The notes: a model not told the origin generated them from the sequence alone. Counted from the first letter of the stretch, positions 19,714 to 29,334 are shown. The stretch: 64,000 nucleotides of DNA from Candidatus Defluviibacillus avedoerensis (GCA_016703665.1 JADJBS010000020.1:124001-188000); one strand, 5' to 3'. Numbers and translations: made by a program.

Positions 19714-20217
19714 TCAGCGCTTGAAAAGACGTGTCAGCAGCCAGACGCTGAGCAAGCCAATGCAGGTGAAGCAGATGAAAGACCAGTTGGCAATCGACCC
19801 GCCCAGAAAAGTCCAGTCGATCTTGGTGCAGTCACCGCTGCCTCGAAAAATCATGGGAATAGCGCGTTGCAGCGGGAAAGTCTCAATCATCCCGTAGATA
19901 TCGCGGCCACAGCTGGCGATCTCGGGCGGATACCACTGCAGCCAAGTCTGACGCGCCGCTACAAATGCCCCACCCAATGCAAACACCAGCACCAGCAAAA
20001 TGCCAGCAATTTGCAGAGCTTTTTTGCCGCTAGAGGCAGCAACCACGCCAAAGATTGCTACCAAAACAAGAGCATAGCGCTGCACAATGCACATGGGACA
20101 TGGCTCCAGGCCCACCACATGTTGCAAATACATCCCAAAACCAAGCATGCCAAGGCAAGCCAAGCTCATCAACGCCATCCACTGACGCGGGGAAAGATCT
20201 TTCAACAACTTCAACAT
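19714..20217 (-). CDS. dsbB: Disulfide bond formation protein DsbB
   Basis: A 167-residue inner-membrane protein with four hydrophobic helices. The first periplasmic pair is Cys40-Pro-Met-Cys43 (EPCPMC) and the second pair lies in IASCGRDIYG and GSGDCTKID. DsbB reoxidises DsbA by passing electrons to quinone, which is relevant here because the window encodes several periplasmic cytochromes and disulfide-bearing proteins. Single gene, convergent with argA. Confidence 0.93.
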   Translation of the reverse strand: MLKLLKDLSPRQWMALMSLACLGMLGFGMYLQHVVGLEPCPMCIVQRYALVLVAIFGVVAASSGKKALQIAGILLVLVFALGGAFVAARQTWLQWYPPEIASCGRDIYGMIETFPLQRAIPMIFRGSGDCTKIDWTFLGGSIANWSFICFTCIGLLSVWLLTRLFKR

Positions 20218-20287
20218 TCACAACACTTTCAGGAACTCGACTTGATTGTCCCAGGGTTTGTTGACCTTGGCTCGGTTTAGTTCCCGC

Positions 20288-21760
20288 CTAGGTGTTTTGC
20301 CCCTGCTGGCGCCTATTGCGCTCCACCTCACTGTAGAAGCGTGTTTTTTCAGCATACATGGCCTGATCGGCCTGATGCAATGCCGCATCCACCTTGTCTG
20401 CAGAAGCGCAGGTTGCCACACCGATCGACATGGACAAGGTTTGCCCGGAGTAAAACTGGTTATTCAATGTCAGAATGGATTGAATGCGCTCAAGCGCAGC
20501 TTGCGCCGCACGCTCGTCCGCTCCAGGCAACAATACGGCGAATTCATCTCCCCCAATGCGTGCCGCACAGGCTGGTGCGTCAACCGCCTTGGAAAGCACT
20601 TCGCCCATGCGGCGCAAGATGGCGTCTCCGGCTGCGTGACCGAACTCATCGTTGATTCGCTTGAGGCCATTCAGGTCAATCACCACCACGCTCAAGGGCC
20701 ATGGTCCGCGTCGTGAAAGGCGGTTCAATTCCTCCGTGTAAAACGCACGGTTTCGCAGTCGCGTCAGAACATCATGCTTACCCAGGTACTCCAGATAGGC
20801 CTCTGCTTTTTTTCGGGCGGTGATATCCACCAAAGAAACCAGCACCATGCGCCAGCTGTCGCGATGCGCCTCCAGCACCGAAAACTGCATGTGAATATTG
20901 AGCAACTCCCCCTGCAGGGTGTAGTTGATCACTTCGCGCTGCTGAGTCACCTGCCCGTTCCACAAATCGACCAACTGTTCGGTGAAGGGGCCAATCATTT
21001 CATCGCGAAACACGCGATCAAGCCCACCCATCAAATCTTCAAGGTCGCGGGCGCCAAACATCCGCAATGTTTCCTGGTTCACATCCAGCACCTTGATCTG
21101 CTGCATACAGCGGGTAACGAACTCTGGGTGCACATTCACAAACACCCGGAAATCACGGATGCCTTGCAGACGGACTTCATCCAGCAAGTATTTGACTTCT
21201 GAGAAATCCTCTACCCACAGCGAAACTGGAGAATGCTCAAACAGCCCACGTGCATAGCTTGCGCTATGCTGCAGGGCAAGCGTGTTTTGCTGCAGTGAGC
21301 TAATGTCTTCAATAGAGACCAGGACACGGTCCCAATCTTCTTCGTGCCCTTGCAACACGCTCGCATGGATCAGGACATCCAAACGTTTGCCGTCCAGCGA
21401 GTAATTCACAGTTTGGCTGTGAAACCCCGTTCCAGTGTCCCATAACTGAATCAACTCGCCCAACATCCGGGCAAACATGTCGCCCTTGAAGACTTCAGGA
21501 AGGCGGCCAAGCAGGTCGTCCTGACTCTTGGCTGCAAACAGATCGAGGGTTTTTTGATTGACCAGCAGGACCCTAAGGCTCGCTGCACACAGTTCTACCC
21601 GTGACGGTTCGGCTTCAAGGTGCGCACGCAAATCGGTCACGCCGTTGGCTCGCCAGTGGTCGAACAGCTTCTTCAGATTCGAATAATCTTCAAGCCAAAG
21701 CGACGCTGGCGCCACGCGAAACAATTGCTCGAATTCTGCGAGCGTGGGAACATAAGCCAT
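20288..21760 (-). CDS. PAS-PAS-GGDEF diguanylate cyclase
   Basis: A 490-residue cytoplasmic signalling protein with two homologous PAS-like units (around residues 20-150 and 170-300; both contain a WLEDYS/WVEDFS segment and LDLFAAKS/LRMFGARD) followed by a GGDEF domain (residues ~325-480) with intact RIGGDEFAVLLPG. It should make cyclic di-GMP from GTP. The inhibitory I-site RxxD expected just before the motif reads KAVD, so product inhibition is probably weak. No transmembrane segments. The ligand sensed by the PAS units is unknown. Confidence 0.9.
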   Translation of the reverse strand: MAYVPTLAEFEQLFRVAPASLWLEDYSNLKKLFDHWRANGVTDLRAHLEAEPSRVELCAASLRVLLVNQKTLDLFAAKSQDDLLGRLPEVFKGDMFARMLGELIQLWDTGTGFHSQTVNYSLDGKRLDVLIHASVLQGHEEDWDRVLVSIEDISSLQQNTLALQHSASYARGLFEHSPVSLWVEDFSEVKYLLDEVRLQGIRDFRVFVNVHPEFVTRCMQQIKVLDVNQETLRMFGARDLEDLMGGLDRVFRDEMIGPFTEQLVDLWNGQVTQQREVINYTLQGELLNIHMQFSVLEAHRDSWRMVLVSLVDITARKKAEAYLEYLGKHDVLTRLRNRAFYTEELNRLSRRGPWPLSVVVIDLNGLKRINDEFGHAAGDAILRRMGEVLSKAVDAPACAARIGGDEFAVLLPGADERAAQAALERIQSILTLNNQFYSGQTLSMSIGVATCASADKVDAALHQADQAMYAEKTRFYSEVERNRRQQGQNT

Positions 21761-21800
21761 GATGAGTTCTCCTCACCAGGATTATGTCCACTGGCCCAAT

Positions 21801-21820
21801 GCCCTTGAAACGCAAAGGGC
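21801..21820 (-). terminator. Possible hairpin terminator after rhlE
   Basis: An inverted repeat GCCCTT / AAGGGC with an 8-base loop lies about 40 bp after the rhlE stop on the minus strand. No T-run follows, so a Rho-independent terminator is only weakly supported. Confidence 0.3.
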
Positions 21821-21859
21821 CTAAATCCCTTAATCAATCACCTGTTCGCTGGTGCAACT

Positions 21860-23653
21860 TCAGCGAGTGGGACGCGGTGCCGCACGCTTCTTGGCGGCGT
21901 CACGGGGAATGAACACCTTGGGTCCGCGGCTTAAAGTGCCTGCGGGGCGCGCACCACCTCCTGCGCCTGGACGGGGTGTACCCTGCCAGGCAGGTTTACC
22001 GGCATGAGCACCTGCAGGTGCACGTGAAGCATGATTCTCACCACTGAATCGGTCTCCACAGAAGCGATCGTTGGCGCCGCCGGCAAAGCGGTCGTTTCCA
22101 CCCCGGTCATTGGAGGGCGCAAACCGATCATTGCCACGGTCATTGCCCGCAAACCGGCCACCACCACCAAAACCACCACTGCGGCCACCACCGCCAAACT
22201 TGCCACCACGCGGGCCGTAGTCCCGGCCACCGCCATCACGCCCACCCTCTCGGCCACCGCCTGTGCGCGCACGCGGCGCATCAGGAACGCGCTGCTGAGG
22301 CTCCAGGCCAGGAAGGATTTCGACCTTGATAGGCTGACGCGTATAGGCTTCGATGTCAAAAATCTTACGACGGTCACGGATTTCGGCGAAAGTGATCGCC
22401 AAACCATCACGCCCCGCACGACCAGTGCGGCCAATGCGGTGGGTGTAGTCTTCTGCCTTCATCGGCAAGCCAAAGTTGAATACGTGCGTGATGGTCGGCA
22501 CGTCGATGCCTCGGGCGGCCACATCGGTTGCCACCAAAATCTGCACTTGACCTTGGCGTAGCGCCATCAAGCGACGGTTGCGCAACCCCTGGCTCAATGC
22601 ACCATGCAAGGCAACGGCAGAGAAGCCATCCTGCTGCAAATCATTGGCCAAGCCGTCACATTCAACCTGGGTGCTTGCAAAAACAATGGCTTGATTGATG
22701 TTGGTGTCACGCAGCCAGTGGTCCAGCAACTTGCGCTTGTGGTGCGCATTGTCGGCCCAGAACAGTGACTGCTTGATGTTGACGTGCTTCTCCTGTGGGC
22801 TGTCGATCTGCACACGCTGTGGCTGACGCATCACTCGGGTGGCCAATTGCTGAATACGCGGCGCGAACGTGGCGCTGAACATCATGGTCTGATGACGCTC
22901 AATCGTCAGTTGGTTAATTTCGGCCAGATCGTCAGAAAAGCCCAGGTCCAGCATACGGTCGGCTTCGTCCACCACCAGAAACTGAACTTCGTCCAGCTTA
23001 ATTTGCATGGAGCGTTGCAGGTCCAGCAGACGACCAGGCGTTGCCACCACGAGGTTGGCGTTTTGAAGCTTGGCAATTTGCATCTGATAAGGCATTCCAC
23101 CCACCACGTTGGCGACGCGAATACCGCGGCAATGCTTGACCAAGTCAATCGCATCGTGCGCCACTTGCTGGGCCAACTCGCGGGTCGGGCAGAGAATCAG
23201 CGCGCCAGGGGCAGCCGCCTTGAAGTGGCGCGGGTTGGTGGGATCTTTGCGCTTGGCACGCTTGGGAGGTGCTTCACCCTTTGCTGCGGCCTCAGCCACT
23301 TGGCGATCCCAATCGGCACGGGCATCGGCCTCGGCCTTTTCCATTTGACGGATCAAGGTGTGGAGCACCGGCAACAAGAAAGCGGCCGTCTTGCCAGAGC
23401 CCGTCTGGCTGGACACCATCAGGTCGGTGTACTTGTGGTCTGCCGAATGGTCTTCAGTCGGCAAGGCTTTGGGGATCACAGCTTCCTGCACCGTGGTGGG
23501 CTGGGTAAAGCCCAGGTCTGCCACTGCAGCGATCAGTTCTTGGGCCAAGCCCAGCTTGATAAAGCCATTGGGCACGGCTGCCACAGCAACATCATCGCCA
23601 AAGGAATCAATAGCAGGCGCAAATTCGCCCTGCACTTCAAAAGTGTCGGTCAT
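21860..23653 (-). CDS. rhlE: DEAD-box RNA helicase, RhlE type, with glycine/arginine-rich tail
   Basis: A ~597-residue DEAD-box helicase. The Q-motif region (LGFTQPTTVQEAVIP), Walker A SQTGSGKTAAF, PTRELAQQ, VVDEADRMLD (DEAD), FSATFAPRI and HRIGRTGRAGR are all present. About 30 residues rich in K, A and E (around 100-130) interrupt the first RecA domain. The last 150 residues are a low-complexity Gly/Arg/Asp/Asn tail with RGG-like and NDRFA repeats, typical of RhlE RNA-binding tails. Such helicases act in ribosome assembly and RNA turnover, mostly in the cold. The start at 23653 was preferred to a TTG at 23707. Confidence 0.92.
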   Translation of the reverse strand: MTDTFEVQGEFAPAIDSFGDDVAVAAVPNGFIKLGLAQELIAAVADLGFTQPTTVQEAVIPKALPTEDHSADHKYTDLMVSSQTGSGKTAAFLLPVLHTLIRQMEKAEADARADWDRQVAEAAAKGEAPPKRAKRKDPTNPRHFKAAAPGALILCPTRELAQQVAHDAIDLVKHCRGIRVANVVGGMPYQMQIAKLQNANLVVATPGRLLDLQRSMQIKLDEVQFLVVDEADRMLDLGFSDDLAEINQLTIERHQTMMFSATFAPRIQQLATRVMRQPQRVQIDSPQEKHVNIKQSLFWADNAHHKRKLLDHWLRDTNINQAIVFASTQVECDGLANDLQQDGFSAVALHGALSQGLRNRRLMALRQGQVQILVATDVAARGIDVPTITHVFNFGLPMKAEDYTHRIGRTGRAGRDGLAITFAEIRDRRKIFDIEAYTRQPIKVEILPGLEPQQRVPDAPRARTGGGREGGRDGGGRDYGPRGGKFGGGGRSGGFGGGGRFAGNDRGNDRFAPSNDRGGNDRFAGGANDRFCGDRFSGENHASRAPAGAHAGKPAWQGTPRPGAGGGARPAGTLSRGPKVFIPRDAAKKRAAPRPTR

Positions 23654-23890
23654 TTTTTTCTCACACGAAGCAAGGCTGTCCCGCGTCGGGCAACCCAGGT
23701 CCGTCAATGGTTAAAAAACATCAACCATCAAACGGATACTGCGCAACCTCAAAACTGCTTTAAGGGCGGAGGGCACATTTGGCGTGCCCGGTGTGTGAAG
23801 GGAGATGTACTACAAACGCTGTTTTTTTCAGCGTAGCCTGCGATTATGACATGCGTTCGGGTTTTTACCTAATTTTCGCATCCAACGTGG

Positions 23891-24500
23891 TTAGGCGCTC
23901 ATTTTCAGGAAGTGCGCCCGGTAGTAGGCTAACTCGTCAATCGACTCATGCACATCTGCCAACGCGGTATGCGCCTGCGCCTTTTTGAAGCCCGCTGCCA
24001 ACTCGGGCCGCCAACGCTTGGCCAGTTCCTTCAGGGTGCTCACATCGATGTTTCCGGTAGTGAAAAAACCCCTCCAGCTTGGGCATGTAGCGGACCAGAA
24101 ACCGCCTGTCCTGCCCAATGCTGTTGCCGCACATCGGAGCGACACTTTTAGAGACGTATTTTTTCAGGAAGTCAACCAGAATGACCTCTGCCTGCGCCTC
24201 GGTCACCGTGGACGCCTTGACCTTGTCAATCAACCCACTGCGGCCATGCGTCCCTTTATTCCAGGCGTCCATCTTGTTCAGGGTTTCATCGCTTTGGTGA
24301 ATCACCAGCACGGGGCCTTCGACGCGAATATCCAGGTTGGCATTGGTCACGATCACTGCAATTTCGAGCAAACGGTCGGTGTCAGGCTCCAGTCCCGACA
24401 TTTCGCAATCAAGCCAGACCAGGTTCTGGTCAGATTTGGGCAGGCTGGGCGCTACCGCCATGGGTGCGTCTGGCGCACCGATTGATGTGATTTCGGTCAT
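23891..24500 (-). pseudogene. orn: Oligoribonuclease, interrupted by one frameshift (probable sequence indel)
   Basis: DEDDh 3'-5' exoribonuclease that degrades RNA dinucleotides and pGpG. The first frame has LVWLDCEMSGLEPDTD (DxE), CGNSIGQDRRFL and MPKLEGFFHYR. The second has NIDVSTLKELAKRW and HTALADVHESIDEL (catalytic His and Asp). The frames join at 24051-24053, where three T on the plus strand should be two. Removing one base gives a normal protein of about 200 residues. Orn is essential in many proteobacteria, so a true null allele is unlikely and this is good evidence that the frameshifts in this window are sequence errors. Confidence 0.9.
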
Positions 24501-24604
24501 GCCTGCTATTTTCACTCAGCTTTTCAGTTCTCCCCCCTATTGACTTACGCTGCCATCTGATGCCAATCGCTGATGCGGCAGGCTTGGCTACACTTGCACG
24601 AACC

Positions 24605-25882
24605 ATGTTCAATCACTTGTCCCCCTCTCTCGTACTCACGCTGGCATTTACGGCGGCACTCGTCCTCGGCATGCTAGTCAAGCTGTGGTTGGCCACGCGG
24701 CAGATTCGCCATGTCGCACGGCACCGTGCTGCAGTGCCCTCCCCTTTTGACCAGACCATCAGCCTGGCCGCTCACCAAAAAGCGGCTGACTACACCCTTG
24801 CCAAGTCCCGCCTGGGCCTGCTGGACATGGCGCTGGGCACTGCAGTGCTGCTGGGTTGGACACTGCTAGGCGGCCTGCAAGCCTTGAACGACCTGATTCA
24901 AGGCTGGATGCCAACCCAAGCTTCACCGCTTTGGGGGCAAATCGCGCTGCTGGTGGCCTTTGTGGCAGTGGGCGCTGTGATTGAGTTGCCCCTGTCGCTG
25001 TACCAAACATTTGTGATCGAAGAGCGCTTTGGTTTCAACAAGATGACTTGGCGCATGTGGCTGGTGGATGGCATCAAGGGCGTCGCGCTGGGCATCGTGA
25101 TCGGCCTGCCGATTGCGGCGCTGATTCTTTGGCTGATGGGCGCCGCAGGCGATCTTTGGTGGTTCTGGGCCTGGAGCGTGTGGATGGGGTTTAACCTGCT
25201 CTTGATGTGGATATTTCCGACCTTCATCGCCCCGGTTTTCAACAAATTTCAGCCACTGGAAGATGAAACTCTCAAGACCCGTGTCACTGCTCTGATGCAG
25301 CGTTGCGGTTTCGCAGCCAAAGGCCTTTTTGTGATGGACGGAAGCAAGCGCAGTGCCCATGGCAACGCTTACTTTACCGGGTTTGGTGCGTCCAAACGCG
25401 TGGTGTTTTACGACACCTTGCTGGCCAAACTCAGCGCCCCTGAGGTCGATGCTGTGCTGGCGCATGAACTGGGACACTTCAAACACAAGCACATTGTGCA
25501 GCGCATGGTGCTGATGTTTGCCATGAGCTTTGCAGGATTTGCGTTGCTGGGTTGGCTGTCCAAGCAACTCTGGTTTTATGCCGGGCTGGGCGTGATGCCT
25601 TCGCTGGATAGCGCCAACAACGCACTGGCCTTGATCTTGTTCATGCTGGCGGTGCCCGTGTTCAGCTTTTTCATCTCGCCGCTGATGGCGCAGTTATCGC
25701 GCAAGCACGAGTTCCAGGCCGACGATTTCGCGATTGCCCAGACCAACGGCCAAGACCTGAGTGCCGCACTTCTCAAACTGTACGAGGACAATGCATCTAC
25801 CCTGACGCCCGACCCATTGTTTGTGAAGTTCTACTATTCTCACCCGCCCGCGATTGAGCGCCTGCCCCGCATGACGGCCTGA
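24605..25882 (+). CDS. M48 family metalloprotease (Ste24/HtpX-like)
   Basis: A 425-residue integral-membrane zinc metalloprotease. It has several hydrophobic helices (about residues 10-30, 80-100, 115-140, 160-210, 300-365) and the zinc motif HELGHFKHKH, followed downstream by KHEFQADDFAI, which supplies the third zinc ligand. The GNAYFTGFG and RVVFYDTLL segments match the CAAX-protease Ste24 branch rather than HtpX. It probably degrades or processes membrane proteins. It is divergent from orn; the start at 24605 is chosen by fit to the family, with no strong ribosome-binding site. Confidence 0.87.
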   Translation: MFNHLSPSLVLTLAFTAALVLGMLVKLWLATRQIRHVARHRAAVPSPFDQTISLAAHQKAADYTLAKSRLGLLDMALGTAVLLGWTLLGGLQALNDLIQGWMPTQASPLWGQIALLVAFVAVGAVIELPLSLYQTFVIEERFGFNKMTWRMWLVDGIKGVALGIVIGLPIAALILWLMGAAGDLWWFWAWSVWMGFNLLLMWIFPTFIAPVFNKFQPLEDETLKTRVTALMQRCGFAAKGLFVMDGSKRSAHGNAYFTGFGASKRVVFYDTLLAKLSAPEVDAVLAHELGHFKHKHIVQRMVLMFAMSFAGFALLGWLSKQLWFYAGLGVMPSLDSANNALALILFMLAVPVFSFFISPLMAQLSRKHEFQADDFAIAQTNGQDLSAALLKLYEDNASTLTPDPLFVKFYYSHPPAIERLPRMTA

Positions 25883-25903
25883 CCCCAAAACACAGCCAAA
25901 ACC

Positions 25904-26239
25904 ATGAGCACTGACCTGAAGAAGATTGACTGGAGCCAGCACCCCCGCCACGTGATGGGCCCCACAGCCCTGGTCACTGCACTGGCCAAACACACAGGCT
26001 GGGGTTTGGTGGGAGATGGTCCCGATGTAGCGATCGAAAAAACCTACCGGTTCGCCAATTACTACGAGACCATCTCATTTGTAAACGCCGTGGCCTTCAT
26101 TGCCCACGCACAAGACCATCACCCCGATATGTCGGTGCACTACAACCGCTGTGTGGTGCGATTGAACACGCACGACGTGGGTGGCATTTCTCAAACCGAC
26201 TTTGATTGCGCGGCCAAAATCGACGCACTGATTGCATGA
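25904..26239 (+). CDS. phhB: 4a-hydroxytetrahydrobiopterin dehydratase
   Basis: A 111-residue pterin-4a-carbinolamine dehydratase. The family signature is seen in YETISFVNAVAFIAHAQDHHPDMSV, with the active-site His pair, and in NRCVVRLNTHDVGGISQTD. It regenerates the pterin cofactor for phenylalanine hydroxylase. No phhA is in the window. It lies 21 bp after the M48 gene and 16 bp before rsgA, so all three may share a transcript; the aromatic-degradation link with the nearby kyn genes is suggestive only. Confidence 0.92.
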   Translation: MSTDLKKIDWSQHPRHVMGPTALVTALAKHTGWGLVGDGPDVAIEKTYRFANYYETISFVNAVAFIAHAQDHHPDMSVHYNRCVVRLNTHDVGGISQTDFDCAAKIDALIA

Positions 26240-26255
26240 ACCTGTTTGTTGCTGC

Positions 26256-27198
26256 ATGAGCATCGCGCTTGCCCCGGGTCGGGTGGTCGCAGCCCACGGA
26301 CGCCACTGTGTGGTGGAAACCCCAGATGGCACACGGTTGATCTGTCACCCGCGCGGTAAGAAGAGCCAGGTGGTCGTGGGCGACCAAGTGATGTGGCTGG
26401 CCGCCAAGGCAGGCCAAGGCGACGAAGGCACAGTCGAGAAGGTGCTGGAGCGGCGCAACCTGTTTTACCGTCAGGACGAACTGCGCACCAAGTCCTTCGC
26501 CGCCAACCTGGACCAGGTGTTGATCCTGATTGCGGCAGAGCCCGAGTTTTCAGAAAGTCAATTGACCCGCGCACTGATCACAGCAGAGGCCACGGGCATC
26601 ACCCCCTTGATTGCGCTCAACAAGCAGGACGTGCAGCCCCAGTTTGACCGAGCCTGGCAGCGGCTGGCACCTTACCGCGAGATGGGCTACACCGTCTTGC
26701 CACTGGCTCTCAAACCCAAAGGTGATGGCAAGGCATCCAGCGAGGTGCTGGACCAGCACTTGCACGGTAAGCACCCTGGTGCTCGGCCCATCAGGTGCGG
26801 GCAAGAGCACACTGATCAACCGCTACGTGCCCAGTGCTCAAGCGCTGACGAACGAAATATCCCTCGCGCTGAACTCAGGCAAGCACACCACCACCAGCAC
26901 CAGTTGGTATTGGGTGGACCCACACGGCCATGCGCCCCGCACGGCTTTGATCGACTCCCCCGGTTTTCAAGAGTTCGGCCTGCACCACATTGACCCGGCG
27001 CAACTGGCTGCCTACATGCCAGATTTGCGTCCTCATGTGGCCAACTGCCGCTTTTACAACTGCACCCACTTGCACGAGCCGGGCTGTGGTGTGATTTCTC
27101 AGGTTAAAACAGCAATAACGGCAGGTCAAATAAGCGAATCACGCTACAGAATATATAGCGAATTATTTGCAGAATTGTCCCAAGAGCAACGCTATTGA
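26256..27198 (+). pseudogene. rsgA: Ribosome small-subunit GTPase RsgA, frameshifted once (probable sequence indel)
   Basis: Circularly permuted GTPase that matures the 30S subunit. The first frame gives the OB domain and NKQD (G4 motif, LIALNKQDVQ). The second gives GPSGAGKSTLIN (G1), TTTS (G2), DSPGFQEFG (G3) and the zinc module CRFYNCTHLHEPGCGV. The frames join at 26766-26780, with a net shift of +1 (one extra base or two missing) between the HGK segment and the VLGPSGAGKS segment. Every functional motif is intact, so a sequence indel is more likely than decay. The last ~30 codons are AT-rich and include a repeat-like hairpin. Confidence 0.9.
27142..27160 (+). repeat. AT-rich CGCTA...TAGCG hairpin inside the 3' end of rsgA
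   Basis: Imperfect short inverted repeat CGCTA-N9-TAGCG in a strongly AT-rich patch (27105-27170) at the end of rsgA. It resembles the GCTAT/ATAGC hairpins at 28302, 48304 and 51181, and the surrounding base composition differs from the rest of the gene. It may be a copy of a dispersed palindromic element that became part of the reading frame. Confidence 0.35.
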
Positions 27199-27302
27199 CC
27201 TCGACGCAAGGGCGCATAGTTCATCGCTCTGCGCATTGCCAATTTCAGCATTGTTGGAAATAACCGACACCACAGCCACCCAGCCGCCGCTATCTTCGCG
27301 GC

Positions 27303-27980
27303 ATGAATCTGCCCACCCGACCCCAGCCAAGGCTTTGGGACATCTCAGCCCCTGTCGCCACGGGGAGTCCTGTTTTCCCTGGTGATACAGCCTATCAGCA
27401 GCAGTGGGGCGCCCAAATCAACGACACCTGCCCCGTGAATGTGGGCATGCTGACCCTGTCACCCCATGTCGGCACACATGCCGATGCACCGCTGCATTAC
27501 GACCCAACCGGGCAAACCGTGGGTGAGGTTGATTTGGCCACTTACATTGGCCCGTGCCGCGTGATCCATGCCATCGGCTGTGGGCCCTTGATTCAGTGGC
27601 AACACCTGGTACACGCCATCGGCAGTGCCGCGACCAGCCTGCCCGCCCGTGTGCTCGTGCGCACCTATGCGAAAGCACCCATCGACCGATGGGACCCGGC
27701 GCTGACCGCTTTTTCCCCTGATACCGTGGAACACCTGGCCGAGCGCGGCGTGCGCTTGATCGGAATCGACACCGCCAGCATTGACCCCGCCGACAGCAAG
27801 ACACTAGACAGTCACCAGGTCATACGCCACCACGACATGCGTGTACTGGAAAACCTGGTGCTAGACAACGTACCTGAAGGCGATTACGAACTCATCGCCC
27901 TGCCCTTGAAACTGATGCAAGCCGATGCCTCGCCCGTGCGCGCGGTACTTCGTTCTCTGCCAAGCCCCTTGAAAGCCTGA
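27303..27980 (+). CDS. kynB: Kynurenine formamidase (arylformamidase)
   Basis: A 225-residue cyclase-family metal hydrolase that converts N-formylkynurenine to kynurenine. Metal ligands are in HVGTHADAPLHYD (residues ~58-70); DISAPVATGSPVFPGD near the N-terminus and LIGIDTASIDPADS in the C-terminal half match KynB. It is the first gene of kynBUA, 3 bp before kynU, completing the route from tryptophan to anthranilate. Confidence 0.95.
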   Translation: MNLPTRPQPRLWDISAPVATGSPVFPGDTAYQQQWGAQINDTCPVNVGMLTLSPHVGTHADAPLHYDPTGQTVGEVDLATYIGPCRVIHAIGCGPLIQWQHLVHAIGSAATSLPARVLVRTYAKAPIDRWDPALTAFSPDTVEHLAERGVRLIGIDTASIDPADSKTLDSHQVIRHHDMRVLENLVLDNVPEGDYELIALPLKLMQADASPVRAVLRSLPSPLKA

Positions 27981-27983
27981 CCC

Positions 27984-29303
27984 ATGAACCTGACCGAATG
28001 CCAGCAACTCGATGCGCTAGACCCGTTGCGTACGCTCAAGAACCAATTCACCCTACCCCCCGGCGTCATTTACCTGGATGGCAACTCTCTCGGCGCCATG
28101 CCCAAAGCCGCCGCCGCACGTATCGCCAACGCCGTCCAGCAAGAATGGGGCACTGAATTGATCCGCGCTTGGAACAGCGCTGGTTGGTTTGAAGCCCCCC
28201 TGCGCCTGGGCAACCGTCTGGCTCCATGGATTGGTGCCGGGCAAAACGAAGTAGTGGTCACGGACACCACATCCACCAACCTCTACAAAACCCTTTTTGC
28301 TGCTATTTTGATAGCAAAGAAAGCCTATACAGATTGTGGAGTTAGCCCAAGAAGTACCAAGAACATCGTGCTGTCCGAGCGAAGCAACTTCCCCACCGAC
28401 CTTTACATCGCCCAAGGCCTGTGCGCACAGCATGGGTTCGTGCTGAAACTCATCGAGCCCGAGGAATTGCCATCCGCCCTCACCGAGCAAGTAGCCGTGC
28501 TGATGCTGACGCACGTCAACTACCGTACAGGCGCCATGCACGACATGCCCAGCCTCACTGCCGCAGCCCATGCAGTGGGAGCCCTCGCCCTGTGGGACTT
28601 GGCTCACAGCGCGGGGGCCGTGCCTGTTGACTTAACCGCCGCCGATGCCGACTTTGCGGTGGGCTGTACCTACAAGTACCTGAATGGCGGTCCAGGCTCT
28701 CCCGCCTTTCTGTGGGTTCATCCGCGCCATGTAGACAGCTTCGAGCAACCCCTGTCTGGTTGGTGGGGTCATGCGAAACCCTTTGCCATGGCACCTGATT
28801 ACGAAGCCGCCAAAGGCATCGCACGTTACCTGTGCGGTACCCAGCCGATCCTGAGCCTGACCGGCGTGGAATGCGGCCTGGACACCTTTGCCGCTGCGCA
28901 AGGCCTGGGGGGAATGGCCGCGCTGCGCAAGAAGTCACTCGCGCTGACCGATCTGTTCATCCAGCTTGTAGAAGAGCGCTGCGCCGGCTTTGGGTTTGGA
29001 CTGGCTACCCCGCGCCACCATTCCCAACGCGGCTCCCAAGTCAGCCTGACGCGCACCGATCCGCAGGAACCCACCCGTAGCTCGGGCGCCTACGCGATCG
29101 TGCAAGCCCTGATCGCACGGGGTGTGATAGGCGACTACCGCAAAGGTGATGGCGCCCAGCATGCCGACATCCTTCGCTTTGGTTTTACACCCTTGTACAT
29201 CGGTTTTGAGGACGTCTGGAACGCAGTGGAACACCTGCGCCAAGTGATGCTGACCGATGAGTGGCAACGCCCCGAATTCAACCAGACCCACGCCGTCACC
29301 TGA
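27984..29303 (+). CDS. kynU: Kynureninase
   Basis: A 439-residue PLP enzyme that cleaves kynurenine to anthranilate and alanine. Seen: YLDGNSLGAMPKA, VTDTTSTNLYK, SERSNFPTDLYIAQG, LWDLAHSAGAVP and the PLP-lysine motif CTYKYLNGGPGSPAFLWV. Between TLF and IVLSERS (codons ~109-131) the sequence is longer and more AT-rich than expected for the family and contains the hairpin GCTATTTTGATAGC; this looks like an in-frame insertion of about ten residues in a surface region. It is probably still functional, since all catalytic segments are intact. Confidence 0.94.
   Translation: MNLTECQQLDALDPLRTLKNQFTLPPGVIYLDGNSLGAMPKAAAARIANAVQQEWGTELIRAWNSAGWFEAPLRLGNRLAPWIGAGQNEVVVTDTTSTNLYKTLFAAILIAKKAYTDCGVSPRSTKNIVLSERSNFPTDLYIAQGLCAQHGFVLKLIEPEELPSALTEQVAVLMLTHVNYRTGAMHDMPSLTAAAHAVGALALWDLAHSAGAVPVDLTAADADFAVGCTYKYLNGGPGSPAFLWVHPRHVDSFEQPLSGWWGHAKPFAMAPDYEAAKGIARYLCGTQPILSLTGVECGLDTFAAAQGLGGMAALRKKSLALTDLFIQLVEERCAGFGFGLATPRHHSQRGSQVSLTRTDPQEPTRSSGAYAIVQALIARGVIGDYRKGDGAQHADILRFGFTPLYIGFEDVWNAVEHLRQVMLTDEWQRPEFNQTHAVT
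28302..28315 (+). repeat. GCTAT-TTTG-ATAGC hairpin inserted in kynU
   Basis: A perfect 5-bp inverted repeat with a 4-base loop, flanked by TTTGCT and AAAG, inside an AT-rich patch (about 28290-28360) of the otherwise GC-rich kynU gene. The patch corresponds to residues that kynureninases normally lack, so it is best explained as a short repeat element that entered the gene without breaking the frame. Similar stems are at 27142, 48304 and 51181. Confidence 0.45.
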
Positions 29304-29334
29304 CTCACCGCCTCAGTCAGAAGGAGAACAAAAC

